Below, piece by piece: positions 27,105-40,815 of a stretch of DNA of 60,134 nt. Each line of letters begins with the position of its first letter. Position 1 is the stretch's first letter. This DNA comes from an uncultured Pelagibacteraceae bacterium (GTDB lineage: Bacteria > Pseudomonadota > Alphaproteobacteria > Pelagibacterales > AG-422-B15). Where the stretch lies: positions 1 through 60,134 of the forward strand of contig CACKXV010000004.1 of the NCBI GenBank assembly GCA_902604225.1. The letters run 5' to 3'. The notes beneath the pieces were generated by a model. It ran no database searches, was not told the origin of the DNA, and saw only the letters and a list, made by a program, of their open reading frames with translations. The translations under genes and the position numbers were made by a program.

Positions 27105-28020
27105 GAACCAACAAATTCTAAATGAAATATTTTTAAGAAATAAAGTTAAAGGTAAATACAAATTTGATTATAATTTATCTAAACATAGTTGGTTTGGAGT
27201 TGGAGGTAATGCCGAAATCTTTTATATTCCCTCAAGTTTTGACGAATTGCAGTTAGTGCTTACTGCGAAAGCAGAAGATATAGATGTCTCAGTTATTGGT
27301 TTAGGTTCAAATATAATTATTAGAGACGGAGGTATTGCAGGCCTTGTCATCAGATTAGGTAATGAATTTAGCAATATTTATCATGATAAAAATATGGTTT
27401 TTGCAGGAGCGGCTGTGCAAGATAAGATTTTATCAAAATATTGCCTGAAGAATTCAATAATTGGGTTTGAATTTTATTCTGGAATACCTGGTTCTGTAGG
27501 AGGGGCTACATGCATGAATGCGGGGTGTTTCGGATCTGAGACTAAGGATATTTTCATTAAGGCAAAATGCTTGAGTAATCAGGGAGAGCCCATAGAAATG
27601 AATTATTCTGAAGAATTATTTTCTTACAGAAAAAATAATTTTTTAGATAAACACATAGTCTGCGAGGTTCAATTCAATAAAGAAATTGGAGATCCATTAA
27701 TAATTAATAAAAGAATCGTTGAAATAAATGATCAAAGAAAAGAAACTCAACCTCAAAAAGTGATGACTGCTGGAAGTACATTCAAAAATCCTTTTGATCG
27801 TAGCGAGCTCAAAGCTTGGCAATTAATCGATAAAGCTGGATTAAGAGAATATGAATTAAATGGAGTTTCATTCTCAGAAAAACATGCAAATTTTATAGTC
27901 AACAGACAGAAAGACTCTGCTAATTTAATTGAAGATTTTGGTGAAAATATAAAAAAAGAAGTAAAGAGTAGATTGGGCATTGAATTAGAGTGGGAAATTA
28001 AAATTTTGGGTAATAGATGA
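27097..28020 (+). CDS. murB: UDP-N-acetylenolpyruvoylglucosamine reductase MurB
   Basis: FAD enzyme producing UDP-MurNAc. The 307-aa protein has the FAD-binding GLGSNIIIRDGG, GIPGSVGGATCMNAG and the catalytic-Ser region TAGSTFKNP, and ends with the ANFIVN segment and C-terminal ELEWEI. This is a short type II-like architecture of normal length for alphaproteobacteria. It overlaps murC by 8 nt and ddl by 4 nt. Confidence 0.95.
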   Translation: MNENQQILNEIFLRNKVKGKYKFDYNLSKHSWFGVGGNAEIFYIPSSFDELQLVLTAKAEDIDVSVIGLGSNIIIRDGGIAGLVIRLGNEFSNIYHDKNMVFAGAAVQDKILSKYCLKNSIIGFEFYSGIPGSVGGATCMNAGCFGSETKDIFIKAKCLSNQGEPIEMNYSEELFSYRKNNFLDKHIVCEVQFNKEIGDPLIINKRIVEINDQRKETQPQKVMTAGSTFKNPFDRSELKAWQLIDKAGLREYELNGVSFSEKHANFIVNRQKDSANLIEDFGENIKKEVKSRLGIELEWEIKILGNR

Positions 28021-28928
28021 GTATATTCAATAAAGTTATGTTGCTTTATGGAGGAGTATCGGCAGAAAGAGAAATAAGTATCTTAACTTCTAAAGAAATA
28101 TCTAGGGCGCTTGTGAGATTAGGCTATGAGGTAATTGAAATTGATGCAGACTTAGATCTTTCAGATCACATCTCTGAACATAAGCCAGATGTAATATTTA
28201 ATAGCTTACATGGCACATGGGGAGAAGATGGAGAGGTTCAAAAAATTCTTGAATTAAATAATGTACCCTATACGCATTCAGGAATTAAAGCTTCTCAATT
28301 AGCAATGGATAAATATAAGTCTGCAGAACTATTTATTAAAAATAATTTTAATTACCCAATAACTAATCTGGTGAATATTAATAATATTAACGAACACGCA
28401 TTTCCTGAGTATCCATTCGTTATGAAACCTAGAAACGAAGGCTCCAGTGTAGGCGTCGGAATAATCAGGAATCAAGAAGAAAAAAAAAGATATTTCATGG
28501 ATAACTCAGATAGAAATGAGATTCTAGTTCAAGAGTTTATAGATGGCCAAGAAATAAATGTTGCTGTAATAGGAAATGAAAAGGTTGGCTCAATAGAGAT
28601 TGATCCAAAAAATGAATTCTATGACTATGAGTCAAAGTATTTTGATAACGGCAAGACTAAGCATATAATCCCACCAAGAATCGATAAAAATCAACTAGAA
28701 GAGGTAGAAGACCTAGCCTTAAAGGCGCATAAAATTCTTGGATGTAAAGGAATTTCAAGAACAGAGTTTATTTTGGAAAAAAATAGCAATCAGTTTTATA
28801 TTCTTGAACTCAATACTCAGCCAGGAATGACACCAACTTCATTAGTGCCAGAAATAGCAAAAGACAAGGGAATAGAATTTGATGAACTTATTAATTGGAT
28901 CTTAGAGGATGCAGGAACAAACCGTTAA
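28017..28928 (+). CDS. ddl: D-alanine:D-alanine ligase
   Basis: ATP-grasp ligase supplying D-Ala-D-Ala to MurF. The 303-aa protein begins LLYGGVSAEREIS and has NSLHGTWGEDGEVQ, PRNEGSSVGVGI (ATP-grasp loop), DYESKY and the C-terminal LELNTQPGMTPTSLVPE. Start ATGA overlaps murB. Its 3' end overlaps ftsQ by 20 nt. Confidence 0.96.
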   Translation: MSIFNKVMLLYGGVSAEREISILTSKEISRALVRLGYEVIEIDADLDLSDHISEHKPDVIFNSLHGTWGEDGEVQKILELNNVPYTHSGIKASQLAMDKYKSAELFIKNNFNYPITNLVNINNINEHAFPEYPFVMKPRNEGSSVGVGIIRNQEEKKRYFMDNSDRNEILVQEFIDGQEINVAVIGNEKVGSIEIDPKNEFYDYESKYFDNGKTKHIIPPRIDKNQLEEVEDLALKAHKILGCKGISRTEFILEKNSNQFYILELNTQPGMTPTSLVPEIAKDKGIEFDELINWILEDAGTNR

Positions 28929-29646
28929 TTATTTAAATATTATATGTTCTATACTGATTACATTTTTTTTACTAATTTCAGTATTGATATATTATTTTCC
29001 AAACTTAGCATCAAAATATTTTATTTTATCTCAAATAACCATTAACGGTTCAGAAAAATCAAATATAAATATAATTAAAAAAGAAATATATAATCATACC
29101 TCTGATTTATTATCCTTAGATTTAAAAGAAATTAAAGAAATTCTTGAGCAAGAGCAATGGATCAAAAGAGTAAACCTAAAGAAAGTTTATCCATCCACAT
29201 TAGTATTAGACATTATTGAAAATGATCCATATGCAATTTTAAGAGATAAAGGTAAATATTATCTAGTTGATATTGATGGAACAATTATTACTGAGAAAAA
29301 TAAGGATTATGAACTTGAAAATTTTATTATTATTTCAGGGGATGAGTCTCCTTTAGCACTTAAAGGCCTTGTTAAGGAGCTGAATATTCATTTTTCTGAA
29401 CTGATTCCACAACTGAATAAATTAGATTTTATAGAGAGAAGAAGATGGAATATAACTTTAAAAAATAATTTATTAATAAAATTACCCGATTCAAAAATTA
29501 ATAAAGCACTAGAAAACTTAAAGAATCTATTTGTTAATGAAAAAGTATTGCAGAGCAATATAATTGAAATTGACTTAAGAATTGAGGGTAGGGCATCGTT
29601 GAAGGTAGATGAGGGAAAGATTAATTATGGATTAAATGATATCTAA
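28909..29646 (+). CDS. ftsQ: Cell division protein FtsQ
   Basis: Bitopic division protein bridging FtsA/FtsK-type early proteins with FtsLB. The 245-aa protein has a single N-terminal transmembrane helix (about 7-28) and a POTRA domain (SQITINGSEKSN, then EILEQEQWIKRVNLKKVYPS). A beta domain with YYLVDIDGTIITE and FIERRRWNITLKN follows. It starts 20 nt before the ddl end; its stop shares one base with the ftsA start. Confidence 0.92.
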   Translation: MQEQTVNYLNIICSILITFFLLISVLIYYFPNLASKYFILSQITINGSEKSNINIIKKEIYNHTSDLLSLDLKEIKEILEQEQWIKRVNLKKVYPSTLVLDIIENDPYAILRDKGKYYLVDIDGTIITEKNKDYELENFIIISGDESPLALKGLVKELNIHFSELIPQLNKLDFIERRRWNITLKNNLLIKLPDSKINKALENLKNLFVNEKVLQSNIIEIDLRIEGRASLKVDEGKINYGLNDI

Positions 29647-30836
29647 TGTCACAAAGAAATATTTTCAGCGCAATTGATATACGTTCCGATAAAATAATTT
29701 GTTTAATTGCGCAAGAGTTGGAAATTATAAATCGTGGTAAAATTCTTCAATTAATTGGTATTGGCATCTCAAAACTGCCAATAAATTGTATCAAGCCGCT
29801 CTCACTGCCACATTTGGAAATTAGCGATTATATAAAAAGTGCAATTACAAAGGCTGAATATGAGGCAAATGTAAAAATATCAGATGTTTTTGTAAGTATC
29901 TCAGAAAATATGACTTCAGAATATATTGATTTTAAAATTGAGAATGAAAATAATTTGATTGGCGAAGATCACATAAAAGATTTTTTTAGGTCAAAATTAT
30001 TTACTGGTTTATACACAAAGTTAAAAGAGCCATTGCATTCTTTTCCGATAAGTCACCGTATTGATAACAAAAAAAGTGTATCAGATCCTATTGGAATGAA
30101 GGCTAATAATCTTCTTACAAAATGGCATATAATCTCGGTATCAAAAGATTATCTTGAAATAATATATAAAACATTTCTGGAGATGGATCTAAATTTAAAA
30201 CAAATAGTTTCTAGTAATTATTCAACAAGTCTAGCAGTATTAAATGAAGAAGAGTCTGACCAAGGCGCTATAACTATTGAAGTACAAAAAAATAAAACGG
30301 TCTTATCTTATACTTTTGATGGTCAATTGATTGGATTTGATATAATTAGAATTGGAACCTTCCATTTCACCAATGATATATCACAAATAAAATCTCTTAC
30401 ACTTGCTGAGGCTGAGAGTATTAGAAAAAAGATTGATTTTTTTGATAAAGATAAAAAAAAGGATAAAGAACTCGATAAATATTATGATATTTATTTGTCT
30501 CGGGCTGAAGAGCTGACAAAAATTATTTCGATTACAGTAATGAAATCAAGGTTTAATTCGCTAGTATCAAATTCAATTATACTTACAGGATATGGAGCAA
30601 AATCAATTAACATTCAAAGACTAATTAAAAATAAATTTCCTAATTCATCATTTAGATTGGGTTCAACAAGAAAAATAAATGGTTCCAAAACCTTTCTTGA
30701 TAATCCGTCATTAACTTCAAGCTTCGGTTTACTTTCTTATGCCACAAACCACGACTTAGAGGGTGAGAAAAGCGATGAAAATCCTCCAAAAAAATCAACA
30801 TTATCAATAATTTATAATTTTTTTCGGAACTTATAA
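29646..30836 (+). CDS. ftsA: Divergent FtsA-like actin-fold division protein
   Basis: Identified by position after ftsQ, by size (396 aa), by retained FtsA layout (a 1C-like SDVFVSISENMTS region, LNEEESDQGA, SLTLAEAESIRKKI) and by a C-terminal amphipathic helix (LSIIYNFFRNL) that would tether FtsZ filaments to the membrane. All three actin-type nucleotide motifs look decayed: phosphate-1 reads IDIRSDK (10-16) without the Gly-Thr, phosphate-2 reads TIEVQKNKT (210-218) instead of a DIGGGT-type loop, and the adenosine motif reads LTGYGA (313-318). ATP binding is doubtful. ftsZ does not follow; lpxC does, after 68 nt. Confidence 0.85.
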   Translation: MSQRNIFSAIDIRSDKIICLIAQELEIINRGKILQLIGIGISKLPINCIKPLSLPHLEISDYIKSAITKAEYEANVKISDVFVSISENMTSEYIDFKIENENNLIGEDHIKDFFRSKLFTGLYTKLKEPLHSFPISHRIDNKKSVSDPIGMKANNLLTKWHIISVSKDYLEIIYKTFLEMDLNLKQIVSSNYSTSLAVLNEEESDQGAITIEVQKNKTVLSYTFDGQLIGFDIIRIGTFHFTNDISQIKSLTLAEAESIRKKIDFFDKDKKKDKELDKYYDIYLSRAEELTKIISITVMKSRFNSLVSNSIILTGYGAKSINIQRLIKNKFPNSSFRLGSTRKINGSKTFLDNPSLTSSFGLLSYATNHDLEGEKSDENPPKKSTLSIIYNFFRNL

Positions 30837-30904
30837 TACGTAACAAAAAGTAATAATCTTTGTCTATCACAAGAGTGACAATCAAATTATAAAATTTGAT
30901 AGGC

Positions 30905-31834
30905 ATGCAAAAAACTCTTAAAAAAAATTTTACACTATCAGGCATTACTTTACATAGTGGCGAAATCAGCAATATAAAAGTTAACCCGGCCCCCGCAAAC
31001 ACTGGAATACTATTTAAACGGACAGACCTTAAAGTGCCTCATATTGAGACTTTGTTGAATGCAAAAATTGAAAACGTTGTGTATTCTGATTTATGTACAA
31101 AATTGTCCAACGAATATGGCCACTCTGTGTCAACTACAGAGCACTTGATGTCTGCCTTTCATGGCTTGGGGATAGATAATGCAATTGTTGAGATAGATAA
31201 AGCAGAGCTTCCAATTCTTGATGGTAGCTCTCTAGAATATGTATCAGAAATAGAAAGAGCAGGTATTAAAAATTTAAAGGCAAAAAGAAAAATTATTAAT
31301 ATTATCCGACCTATCATATTTAGAGATAATGATAGTTTCATAAAGGTCACTCCAGCTAATAAAATGTCAATTAACTATACAATAGTTTATGATCATAAAT
31401 TAATTAATGAGCAAAATTTTATTTTTGATCTAGATTCAACACACAATTATAGAAATATTATTTGCAATAGCAGAACTTTTGGATTTAAGGATGAAGTAGA
31501 ATTTCTCAGAGATAAAGGGCTCATAGCTGGTGGCTCTCTTGAAAATGCGATTGTTCTTGATAATCATGGAATAATGAACCAATCAGTACTTAGGCATGAT
31601 GACGAATTTGTGAGACACAAGGTACTCGATTTTATCGGTGATATATATTTACTAGGATATAGAGTAAAAGGAAGTTTTGAAATATTTAAAGGAGGCCACA
31701 GACTTACCCACGAACTTGTAAAGTCGATTATGTCTGATAAATCTAATTGGAAATACGATTATGACAAATCTGATTTAGATGATTTAACATTTTCAATATC
31801 AGACCACAAAAAAGAGCTTTCAGCGTCATTATAA
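30905..31834 (+). CDS. lpxC: UDP-3-O-acyl-N-acetylglucosamine deacetylase LpxC
   Basis: Zinc deacetylase, the committed step of lipid A synthesis. From the ATG at 30905 the protein is 309 aa and begins MQKTLKKNFTLSGITLHSG as in the family; a TTG three codons upstream is less likely. Metal and catalytic residues are visible: H80 in STTEHLMSAFHG, ELPILDGSS, RHKVLDFIGD and GHRLTHELV. It shows that this organism makes lipid A. The 68-nt gap after ftsA may contain a promoter. Confidence 0.96.
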   Translation: MQKTLKKNFTLSGITLHSGEISNIKVNPAPANTGILFKRTDLKVPHIETLLNAKIENVVYSDLCTKLSNEYGHSVSTTEHLMSAFHGLGIDNAIVEIDKAELPILDGSSLEYVSEIERAGIKNLKAKRKIINIIRPIIFRDNDSFIKVTPANKMSINYTIVYDHKLINEQNFIFDLDSTHNYRNIICNSRTFGFKDEVEFLRDKGLIAGGSLENAIVLDNHGIMNQSVLRHDDEFVRHKVLDFIGDIYLLGYRVKGSFEIFKGGHRLTHELVKSIMSDKSNWKYDYDKSDLDDLTFSISDHKKELSASL

Positions 31835-31886
31835 ATCACCAGATTTACTCTTTAATCTTAAAAAATATTCTTTAAACTCAATTCTA

Positions 31887-32645
31887 ATGTCTTATCTTAG
31901 AGTCAATACTCTCTTATTTGTAATTTTAATTGTACTCACTGCTTGCTCAGACGCCAAACTCATGACTCCAGCAACAGAAGGTGAAAAGCTTCAGATTTTA
32001 TATAATGACGCGATGGAACTTGTTAAGAAAAGAGATTTCGTTGATGCTGCTTTATTGTTTGAAGATATTGAAAGACAATATCCCTATTCAAAATGGTCAA
32101 ATCAAGCACAATTAATGTCTGGATTTTGTTATTATAAATCTCGCATGTATAACGATAGTTTAGATGCGCTCGAAAGGTTTATAGCGCTATATCCTGGAAG
32201 TGGTAAAATTTCATACGCTTATTATCTTCGAGCATTAAATTATTTTGAACAAGTTAATGATGTAGAGAGGGACCAAGTATCTACCGCAAAGGCAAAAAAA
32301 GCTTTTAAAGAGGTTATAAATAAGTTTCCTGAGTCTGAATTTGCAATAGATGCCCTAAGCAGAATAGATATCTTAAATGACAGACTTGCAGCTAAGGAGA
32401 TGGAAATTGGAAGATTCTATCAGTTTGATCATCAATGGATATCAGCAATAAATAGATACAATATGGTTTTGAAACAATATAAAACATCAATTTATACTGA
32501 GGAGGCTTTACATAGGCTTGTAGAAATATATTTTTCACTAGGACTTCATGAAGAGGCAAAAAGATATGCAGCCACCTTACAATTTAATTTTCCTGGAAGC
32601 GACTGGTATATCAAAAGTTACGAACTTGTAAAAGATCTTTCATAA
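31887..32645 (+). CDS. bamD: Outer-membrane assembly lipoprotein BamD
   Basis: Essential BAM-complex lipoprotein with a TPR fold. The 252-aa precursor has a hydrophobic leader ending in the lipobox VLTAC (Cys20) and TPR-like repeats: YNDAMELVKKRDFVDAALLF, then SGFCYYKSRMYNDSLDAL, then ALNYFEQVND, then the C-terminal EALHRLVEIYFSLGLHEEA. It acts at the periplasmic face of the outer membrane. It is in the usual alphaproteobacterial place after lpxC, but recN is missing between it and ligA. Confidence 0.94.
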   Translation: MSYLRVNTLLFVILIVLTACSDAKLMTPATEGEKLQILYNDAMELVKKRDFVDAALLFEDIERQYPYSKWSNQAQLMSGFCYYKSRMYNDSLDALERFIALYPGSGKISYAYYLRALNYFEQVNDVERDQVSTAKAKKAFKEVINKFPESEFAIDALSRIDILNDRLAAKEMEIGRFYQFDHQWISAINRYNMVLKQYKTSIYTEEALHRLVEIYFSLGLHEEAKRYAATLQFNFPGSDWYIKSYELVKDLS

Positions 32646-32654
32646 TTGACCTAA

Positions 32655-36397
<3,743 letters not shown>

Positions 36398-36404
<7 letters not shown>

Positions 36405-38623
36405 GGCTTTAAGAAATCAGAAATTAGCTTTTTTTTACCGTGTTTGTCAAAATCAACAATAGCTTTTGTTCCATCTATGTCTTGTATTGTCCCGACGCCA
36501 AACTTTTTGTGTTCAACAGTTTGTCCAATTTGCAGGATAAGATCATCATTTATATCTCTTACATTTTCAATCTCCATATCTACGACAGTTCTATAGCTAG
36601 ATACCTCATTATTTTGAAATGAAATCTTTTTTGGTTTTAAACCATAATCTTGGTTGTATTCGTCAAAATGAGGTTCCTGAAAAGAATTCAAATGATCAGA
36701 AGCGTGGTTGATTGTCTTTATGATTTCTTGATCTAATTCATCAATGAATCTTGATTGAAGTGAAGGCATCCAATTATTTTGAAAACGTCTCGTCATGGAC
36801 GTTATGATATTAATTTTTTTCTTTGCTCTCGTTATTCCGACATAAGCTAATCTTCTTTCTTCCTCTATACCTTTATTGCCACTTTCATCAATTGTTTTTT
36901 GATGCGGGAATAATCCTTCCTCCCACCCTGGCAGAAAAACAAAATCATACTCAAGTCCTTTTGCAGCATGCAATGTCATTATACTTACTTTATTATCTAC
37001 ATTATTTTCATCTACTGCTGTCACTAATGAAATATGCTCTAAAAACTCTTCAATACTATTATAGTCTTGCATTGCAACTATAAGTTCTTTTATATTTTCA
37101 ATTTTTGTTTGAGCAGATACATTTTTGTCATTTTTAAGCATATTCATATATCCTGACTCATCTAATAATACCTTCAAAATATCATAGAATGGAACATTTT
37201 CGACCATTGACCTTCCTCTGTCTATAACTCCAATAAATGATTTCAAACTTCCAGAAATTTTTTTTGTTAGTTCATCAGTATCAATCATATTTTTAGATGC
37301 TTGATACAGTGAAATTTTATTTCGATTTGCTAGAGAAAGGATATGATTAAAGGACTTTTCGCCTATACCTCTTTTTGGTATTGTAAGTGCTCTTTCAAAG
37401 GCGACATCATCTTGACTTTCATAGACTAATCGTAAGTAGGAAACTGCATCTTTAATCTCGGCTCTTTCATAAAATCTTATTCCACCTATAATACGATATG
37501 GAATTGAATACTTAATTAGAGATTCTTCTATTTCTCTGGATTGAAAAACAGCTCTTACCAAAATGGAAATATTATTTAAATCAGGATTATCTTTTTTATA
37601 ATCTAGAATTTCTTGTGCAACTAGATTAGCTTCGTCACGACTTGAGTTAACTAAGTGCAGGTAGATTGGTTCACCAGTTCCTTGGTCAGATATTAATTCT
37701 TTTCCAAGTCTCATTTCATTGTAACTTATAAGTGACGATGCAGACTGTAGGATATTATTTGTTGATCTATAATTTTGTTTTAACCTTATGATCTTTGCGT
37801 TCTCGAATTCTTTTTCAAATTTTAACATGTTGTCTACTTCAGCTCCACGCCAACTATAAATAGATTGATCATCATCACCGACGCAGCATATATTAAGATG
37901 TATAGAAGCGAGATGTTTCAACCAGATATATTGTGCTGCATTTGTATCTTGATATTCATCAACATGTATATATTTGAAATTTGATGCATATCTTTTTAAA
38001 ATATCATCTCTCTTGAATAGATTTATGCATTGAAGCAGTAAATCTCCAAAATCCAAACAATTAATTTCAAATAATCGTTGCTGATAGATTTTATAAATTG
38101 TTAAACTTTTTTCATCAATAAGGTTATCAATATTTTCAGCTTTAATATCATCAGGGTTCAATGCTTTATTCTTCCATTGGTCAATTTTTGATTGAATGAG
38201 TTTGGGTGAGAATTGAGATTGATCTAAGTTTTCAGCTTTGATAATTTGTTTTATGAGCGAAAGCTGATCATCTTTATCCAATATTGTAAAACTTGACTTA
38301 AGACCTAATACTTCTGAGTGATTTCTAATAATTTTTGCTCCAATTGAATGAAATGTGCCAATCCATGGAATTCTATCCATGCTTTGATTAACAAGTTGCT
38401 GAACTCGATCAGCCATCTCACGAGCTGCTTTATTCGTGAATGTCACGCAAAGTACTTGAGATGGAAAAGCAAGTTTAGTCTCTACAATATGCGCCACACG
38501 TGTTGTCAAAACTCTTGTTTTTCCTGTTCCTGCTCCTGCAATAATTAGGTTTGGACCTTCTGTGCTGCAAACTGACTCATGCTGTAATTCATTTAAGCTG
38601 TCTAGGTATTGGGTATTGCTCAT
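36398..38623 (-). CDS. UvrD/PcrA-type superfamily 1 DNA helicase
   Basis: ATP-dependent 3'-5' helicase of repair and replication restart. The 741-aa protein has Walker A AGAGTGKTRV (about 29-38), TFTNKAAREM, motif II DEYQDTN, GDDDQSIYSWRGA, QNYRST, TLHAAKGLEYDFVF and VGITRAKKK. The C-terminus (VEHKKFGVGTIQDIDG) is a Tudor-like PcrA/UvrD tail. Either a UvrD or a PcrA name would fit. It starts in the stop of the RHH gene (ATGA). Confidence 0.95.
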
Positions 38624-38835
38624 GTTCGATTTTTTATGTGATTCAAGACATATAGTCTAATAGCACTTGATAAATTTGAAGTTGTTTTTTTCTGATCAAT
38701 ATCAGAAATTAGTCGATCAGGCGTAGTATTGTTTTGTTTGCTAAGTGCAACAATTTCATCCCAGAATTCTTTTTCTAAAAATACACTGGTTATATGACCA
38801 TCTAGATTGACTGTTCGCTTTTTAGAGTTTTGCAT
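38620..38835 (-). CDS. Ribbon-helix-helix domain protein (RHH_4 type)
   Basis: A 71-aa protein with the pattern RTVNLDGHITSVFLEKEFWD, then NTTPDRLISDID, then NLSSAIRLYVLNHI, as in the alphaproteobacterial RHH_4 family. The fold is MetJ/Arc-like, so DNA binding is plausible, but its target is unknown. Its location next to fumC is a recurring alphaproteobacterial arrangement. It overlaps uvrD by 4 nt. Confidence 0.8.
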   Translation of the reverse strand: MQNSKKRTVNLDGHITSVFLEKEFWDEIVALSKQNNTTPDRLISDIDQKKTTSNLSSAIRLYVLNHIKNRT

Positions 38836-38844
38836 TTAGAATAA

Positions 38845-40239
38845 TCAAGACGAAGTGATCATCTTACTCGGACTTAGAAGTGATTTAATTTTCTTATTTT
38901 CTAGATATTTTAAAATTTTGTTTGCCTCTAAAAGAGATATATTTTTCTTATGGGCATATTTAGCCAACTCAGCTGCCTTCGTATAGCCAATTTCTGGAGC
39001 AAGAGCTGTTACCAGCATTAATGAATTTTCAACGCCTTTTTTAATATTTTTTATATTGGGCTTGATACCTTTAAGACATTTCTCATTAAAATTGTTTATG
39101 GCTGAAGCAAGTAAATTAATCGAATTAATGATATTTAGGCCGATCAGAGGTTTAAAAGCGTTAAGCTCAAAGTGACCTTGTGAACCTGCCATTGAAATAA
39201 CATTATGAAACCCCATTACTTGCAAACACACCATTGTTAACGCTTCACTTTGAGTAGGATTAACTTTACCTGGCATGATTGATGATCCAGGTTCATTCTC
39301 AGGCAGGCCGAGCTCACCCAAACCTGAGCGAGGACCTGATGCTAAAAGTCTTATATCATTTCCAATTTTAAATAAATCAGTGGCAATTACATTAAGCACG
39401 CCAGATAGTTCAACTATTGAATCATGAGATGCCAGTGCTTGAAATTTATTCGAAGCAGGTTTGAATTTTGACTTAGTTATTTTACTTATCTCTGAAACCA
39501 CAAGTTGATCAAAACCACGTTTCGTATTTAACCCTGTCCCTACAGCAGTTCCACCTTGAGCAAGGTAACTTAAGTTAGTTAAAGCTCCTTCAACTCTCCT
39601 TATATTTGAACTGATTTGCGCCTGATATCCAGAAAATTCTTGCCCAAGCGACAGCGGAGTCGCATCTTGCAAGTGAGTTCTTCCAATCTTTATAATGCTT
39701 TTCCATTTCTGAGATTGAGATTTTAATACTTTTTCCATACTTTTTAATGCGGGGACAAGTTCATTAATAATTTTTAATTTAGATGCAATATTCATAGCCG
39801 ATGGGAAACTGTCATTGGTTGATTGACTTTTATTGACATGGTCATTTGGATGAACGGGTGAATTGGTGCCAAGTTTTTTTGATATTTTCCTGTTTGCTAT
39901 ATTGGCAATAACTTCGTTGACATTCATATTTGTTTGAGTTCCAGAACCGGTCTGCCATACAGAAAGAGGGAAATGTTCGTCGTACTTTCCTAGAGAAACT
40001 TGTTTTGCAGCGTCGATAATTGCACTAGCTATTTTAGGACTTAGAAGCTTTTGTTTTTGGTTGACTTTTGCGCATGACATCTTGATGATTGCCAAGGCAT
40101 GAATTATCTCAATTGGCATTATATTATTGCCAATTCTAAAATTTTTTAATGACCTTTGAGTTTGCGCTCCCCACAGATTAGTGTTGGCAACTTTAATCTT
40201 ACCTAAACTGTCTTGTTCTTGTCTCGTTTTTTGACTCAT
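38845..40239 (-). CDS. fumC: Fumarate hydratase class II
   Basis: Iron-independent fumarase of the TCA cycle (fumarate to L-malate). The 464-aa protein has TGSGTQTNMNVNEV, GRTHLQDATPLSLGQEFSG (catalytic His), and the superfamily signature GSSIMPGKVNPTQSEA carrying the active-site Ser loop. Full length. The expected SspB neighbour is absent here. Bases 40240-40479 upstream hold no gene that I can recognise. Confidence 0.96.
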   Translation of the reverse strand: MSQKTRQEQDSLGKIKVANTNLWGAQTQRSLKNFRIGNNIMPIEIIHALAIIKMSCAKVNQKQKLLSPKIASAIIDAAKQVSLGKYDEHFPLSVWQTGSGTQTNMNVNEVIANIANRKISKKLGTNSPVHPNDHVNKSQSTNDSFPSAMNIASKLKIINELVPALKSMEKVLKSQSQKWKSIIKIGRTHLQDATPLSLGQEFSGYQAQISSNIRRVEGALTNLSYLAQGGTAVGTGLNTKRGFDQLVVSEISKITKSKFKPASNKFQALASHDSIVELSGVLNVIATDLFKIGNDIRLLASGPRSGLGELGLPENEPGSSIMPGKVNPTQSEALTMVCLQVMGFHNVISMAGSQGHFELNAFKPLIGLNIINSINLLASAINNFNEKCLKGIKPNIKNIKKGVENSLMLVTALAPEIGYTKAAELAKYAHKKNISLLEANKILKYLENKKIKSLLSPSKMITSS

Positions 40240-40479
40240 GATGGATGTACTATAGTACCTTAATATATTACATATGGTAAGCGATTAAGCTTTTTCAATG
40301 ATTATTCTATTATACTACTGCAAATTCGAAATGAAATGCCAGTAATAACAAGAAAATTAGTGAGAGCGCAGCGAGGTAATAAGGAATCATAAATTTTAAC
40401 TATCAGAGTCCATAATTTTAAAAATCATTAATATTTATATATTTTAAAAGTGTATAATTGAAAGCTGAAACTAAATGAA

Positions 40480-40731
40480 GTGGGAGACTTCTGTTGCCCG
40501 GTGCCTCCCGAACCGCGCTTACCTAATTAGATTAAGCAGCGAGCGCTAATTTATTGTTAGCATTTAAAAGTTAGCCCGATAACGGCGGTACAATGCCGAG
40601 AGAAAAACTTACCTTTAAACATTCGTCGATCCTATATCACCCCCTACAAAATGGTGGAGGTGCCGGGTACCGCCCCCGGGTCCGTAATGGGTATTATGTA
40701 AGCCGTTTATCTCTATAGCCAGGATATCCCC
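40480..40731 (-). ncRNA. ssrA: Two-piece (permuted) tmRNA
   Basis: Read on the minus strand, the acceptor piece comes first and ends in CACCTCCACCA at 40652, with a CCGGG/CCCGG arm before it. A 7-nt spacer (40645-40651) follows, and then the coding piece starts GGGGGTGATATAGGATCGACG at 40644. GGGGGTG pairs with CACCTCC, and the third pair is the G-U that marks alanine identity. The tag frame at 40532-40561 encodes ANNKLALAA then TAA, ending in the ClpXP-type LAA. The 3' part GGGAG...CTCCC closes near 40480. Circular permutation with processing into two RNAs is the alphaproteobacterial form. The outer ends are approximate. Confidence 0.92.
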
Positions 40732-40781
40732 AGCAATCTGAATATAGTTTGATATTGAATCTTTTTAAAGAGGCTATTCTT

Positions 40782-40789
40782 ATTATAAT
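40782..40789. promoter_or_regulatory. Palindromic -10 element between tmRNA and thyX
   Basis: TATTATAATA (40781-40790) is its own reverse complement, giving TATAAT at 40784-40789 on the plus strand (26 nt before the thyX ATG) and TATAAT at 40782-40787 on the minus strand (about 50 nt before the tmRNA acceptor piece). No well-spaced -35 box is visible on either side. A bidirectional promoter is inferred. Confidence 0.4.
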
Positions 40790-40815
40790 ATGCCATTAAT
40801 ATTTGATTCACAAAA

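Noticed and set aside
40336-40392. An 18-codon ORF in the fumC-tmRNA gap
   Set aside because: Too short, with no ribosome-binding site and no resemblance to a known peptide.
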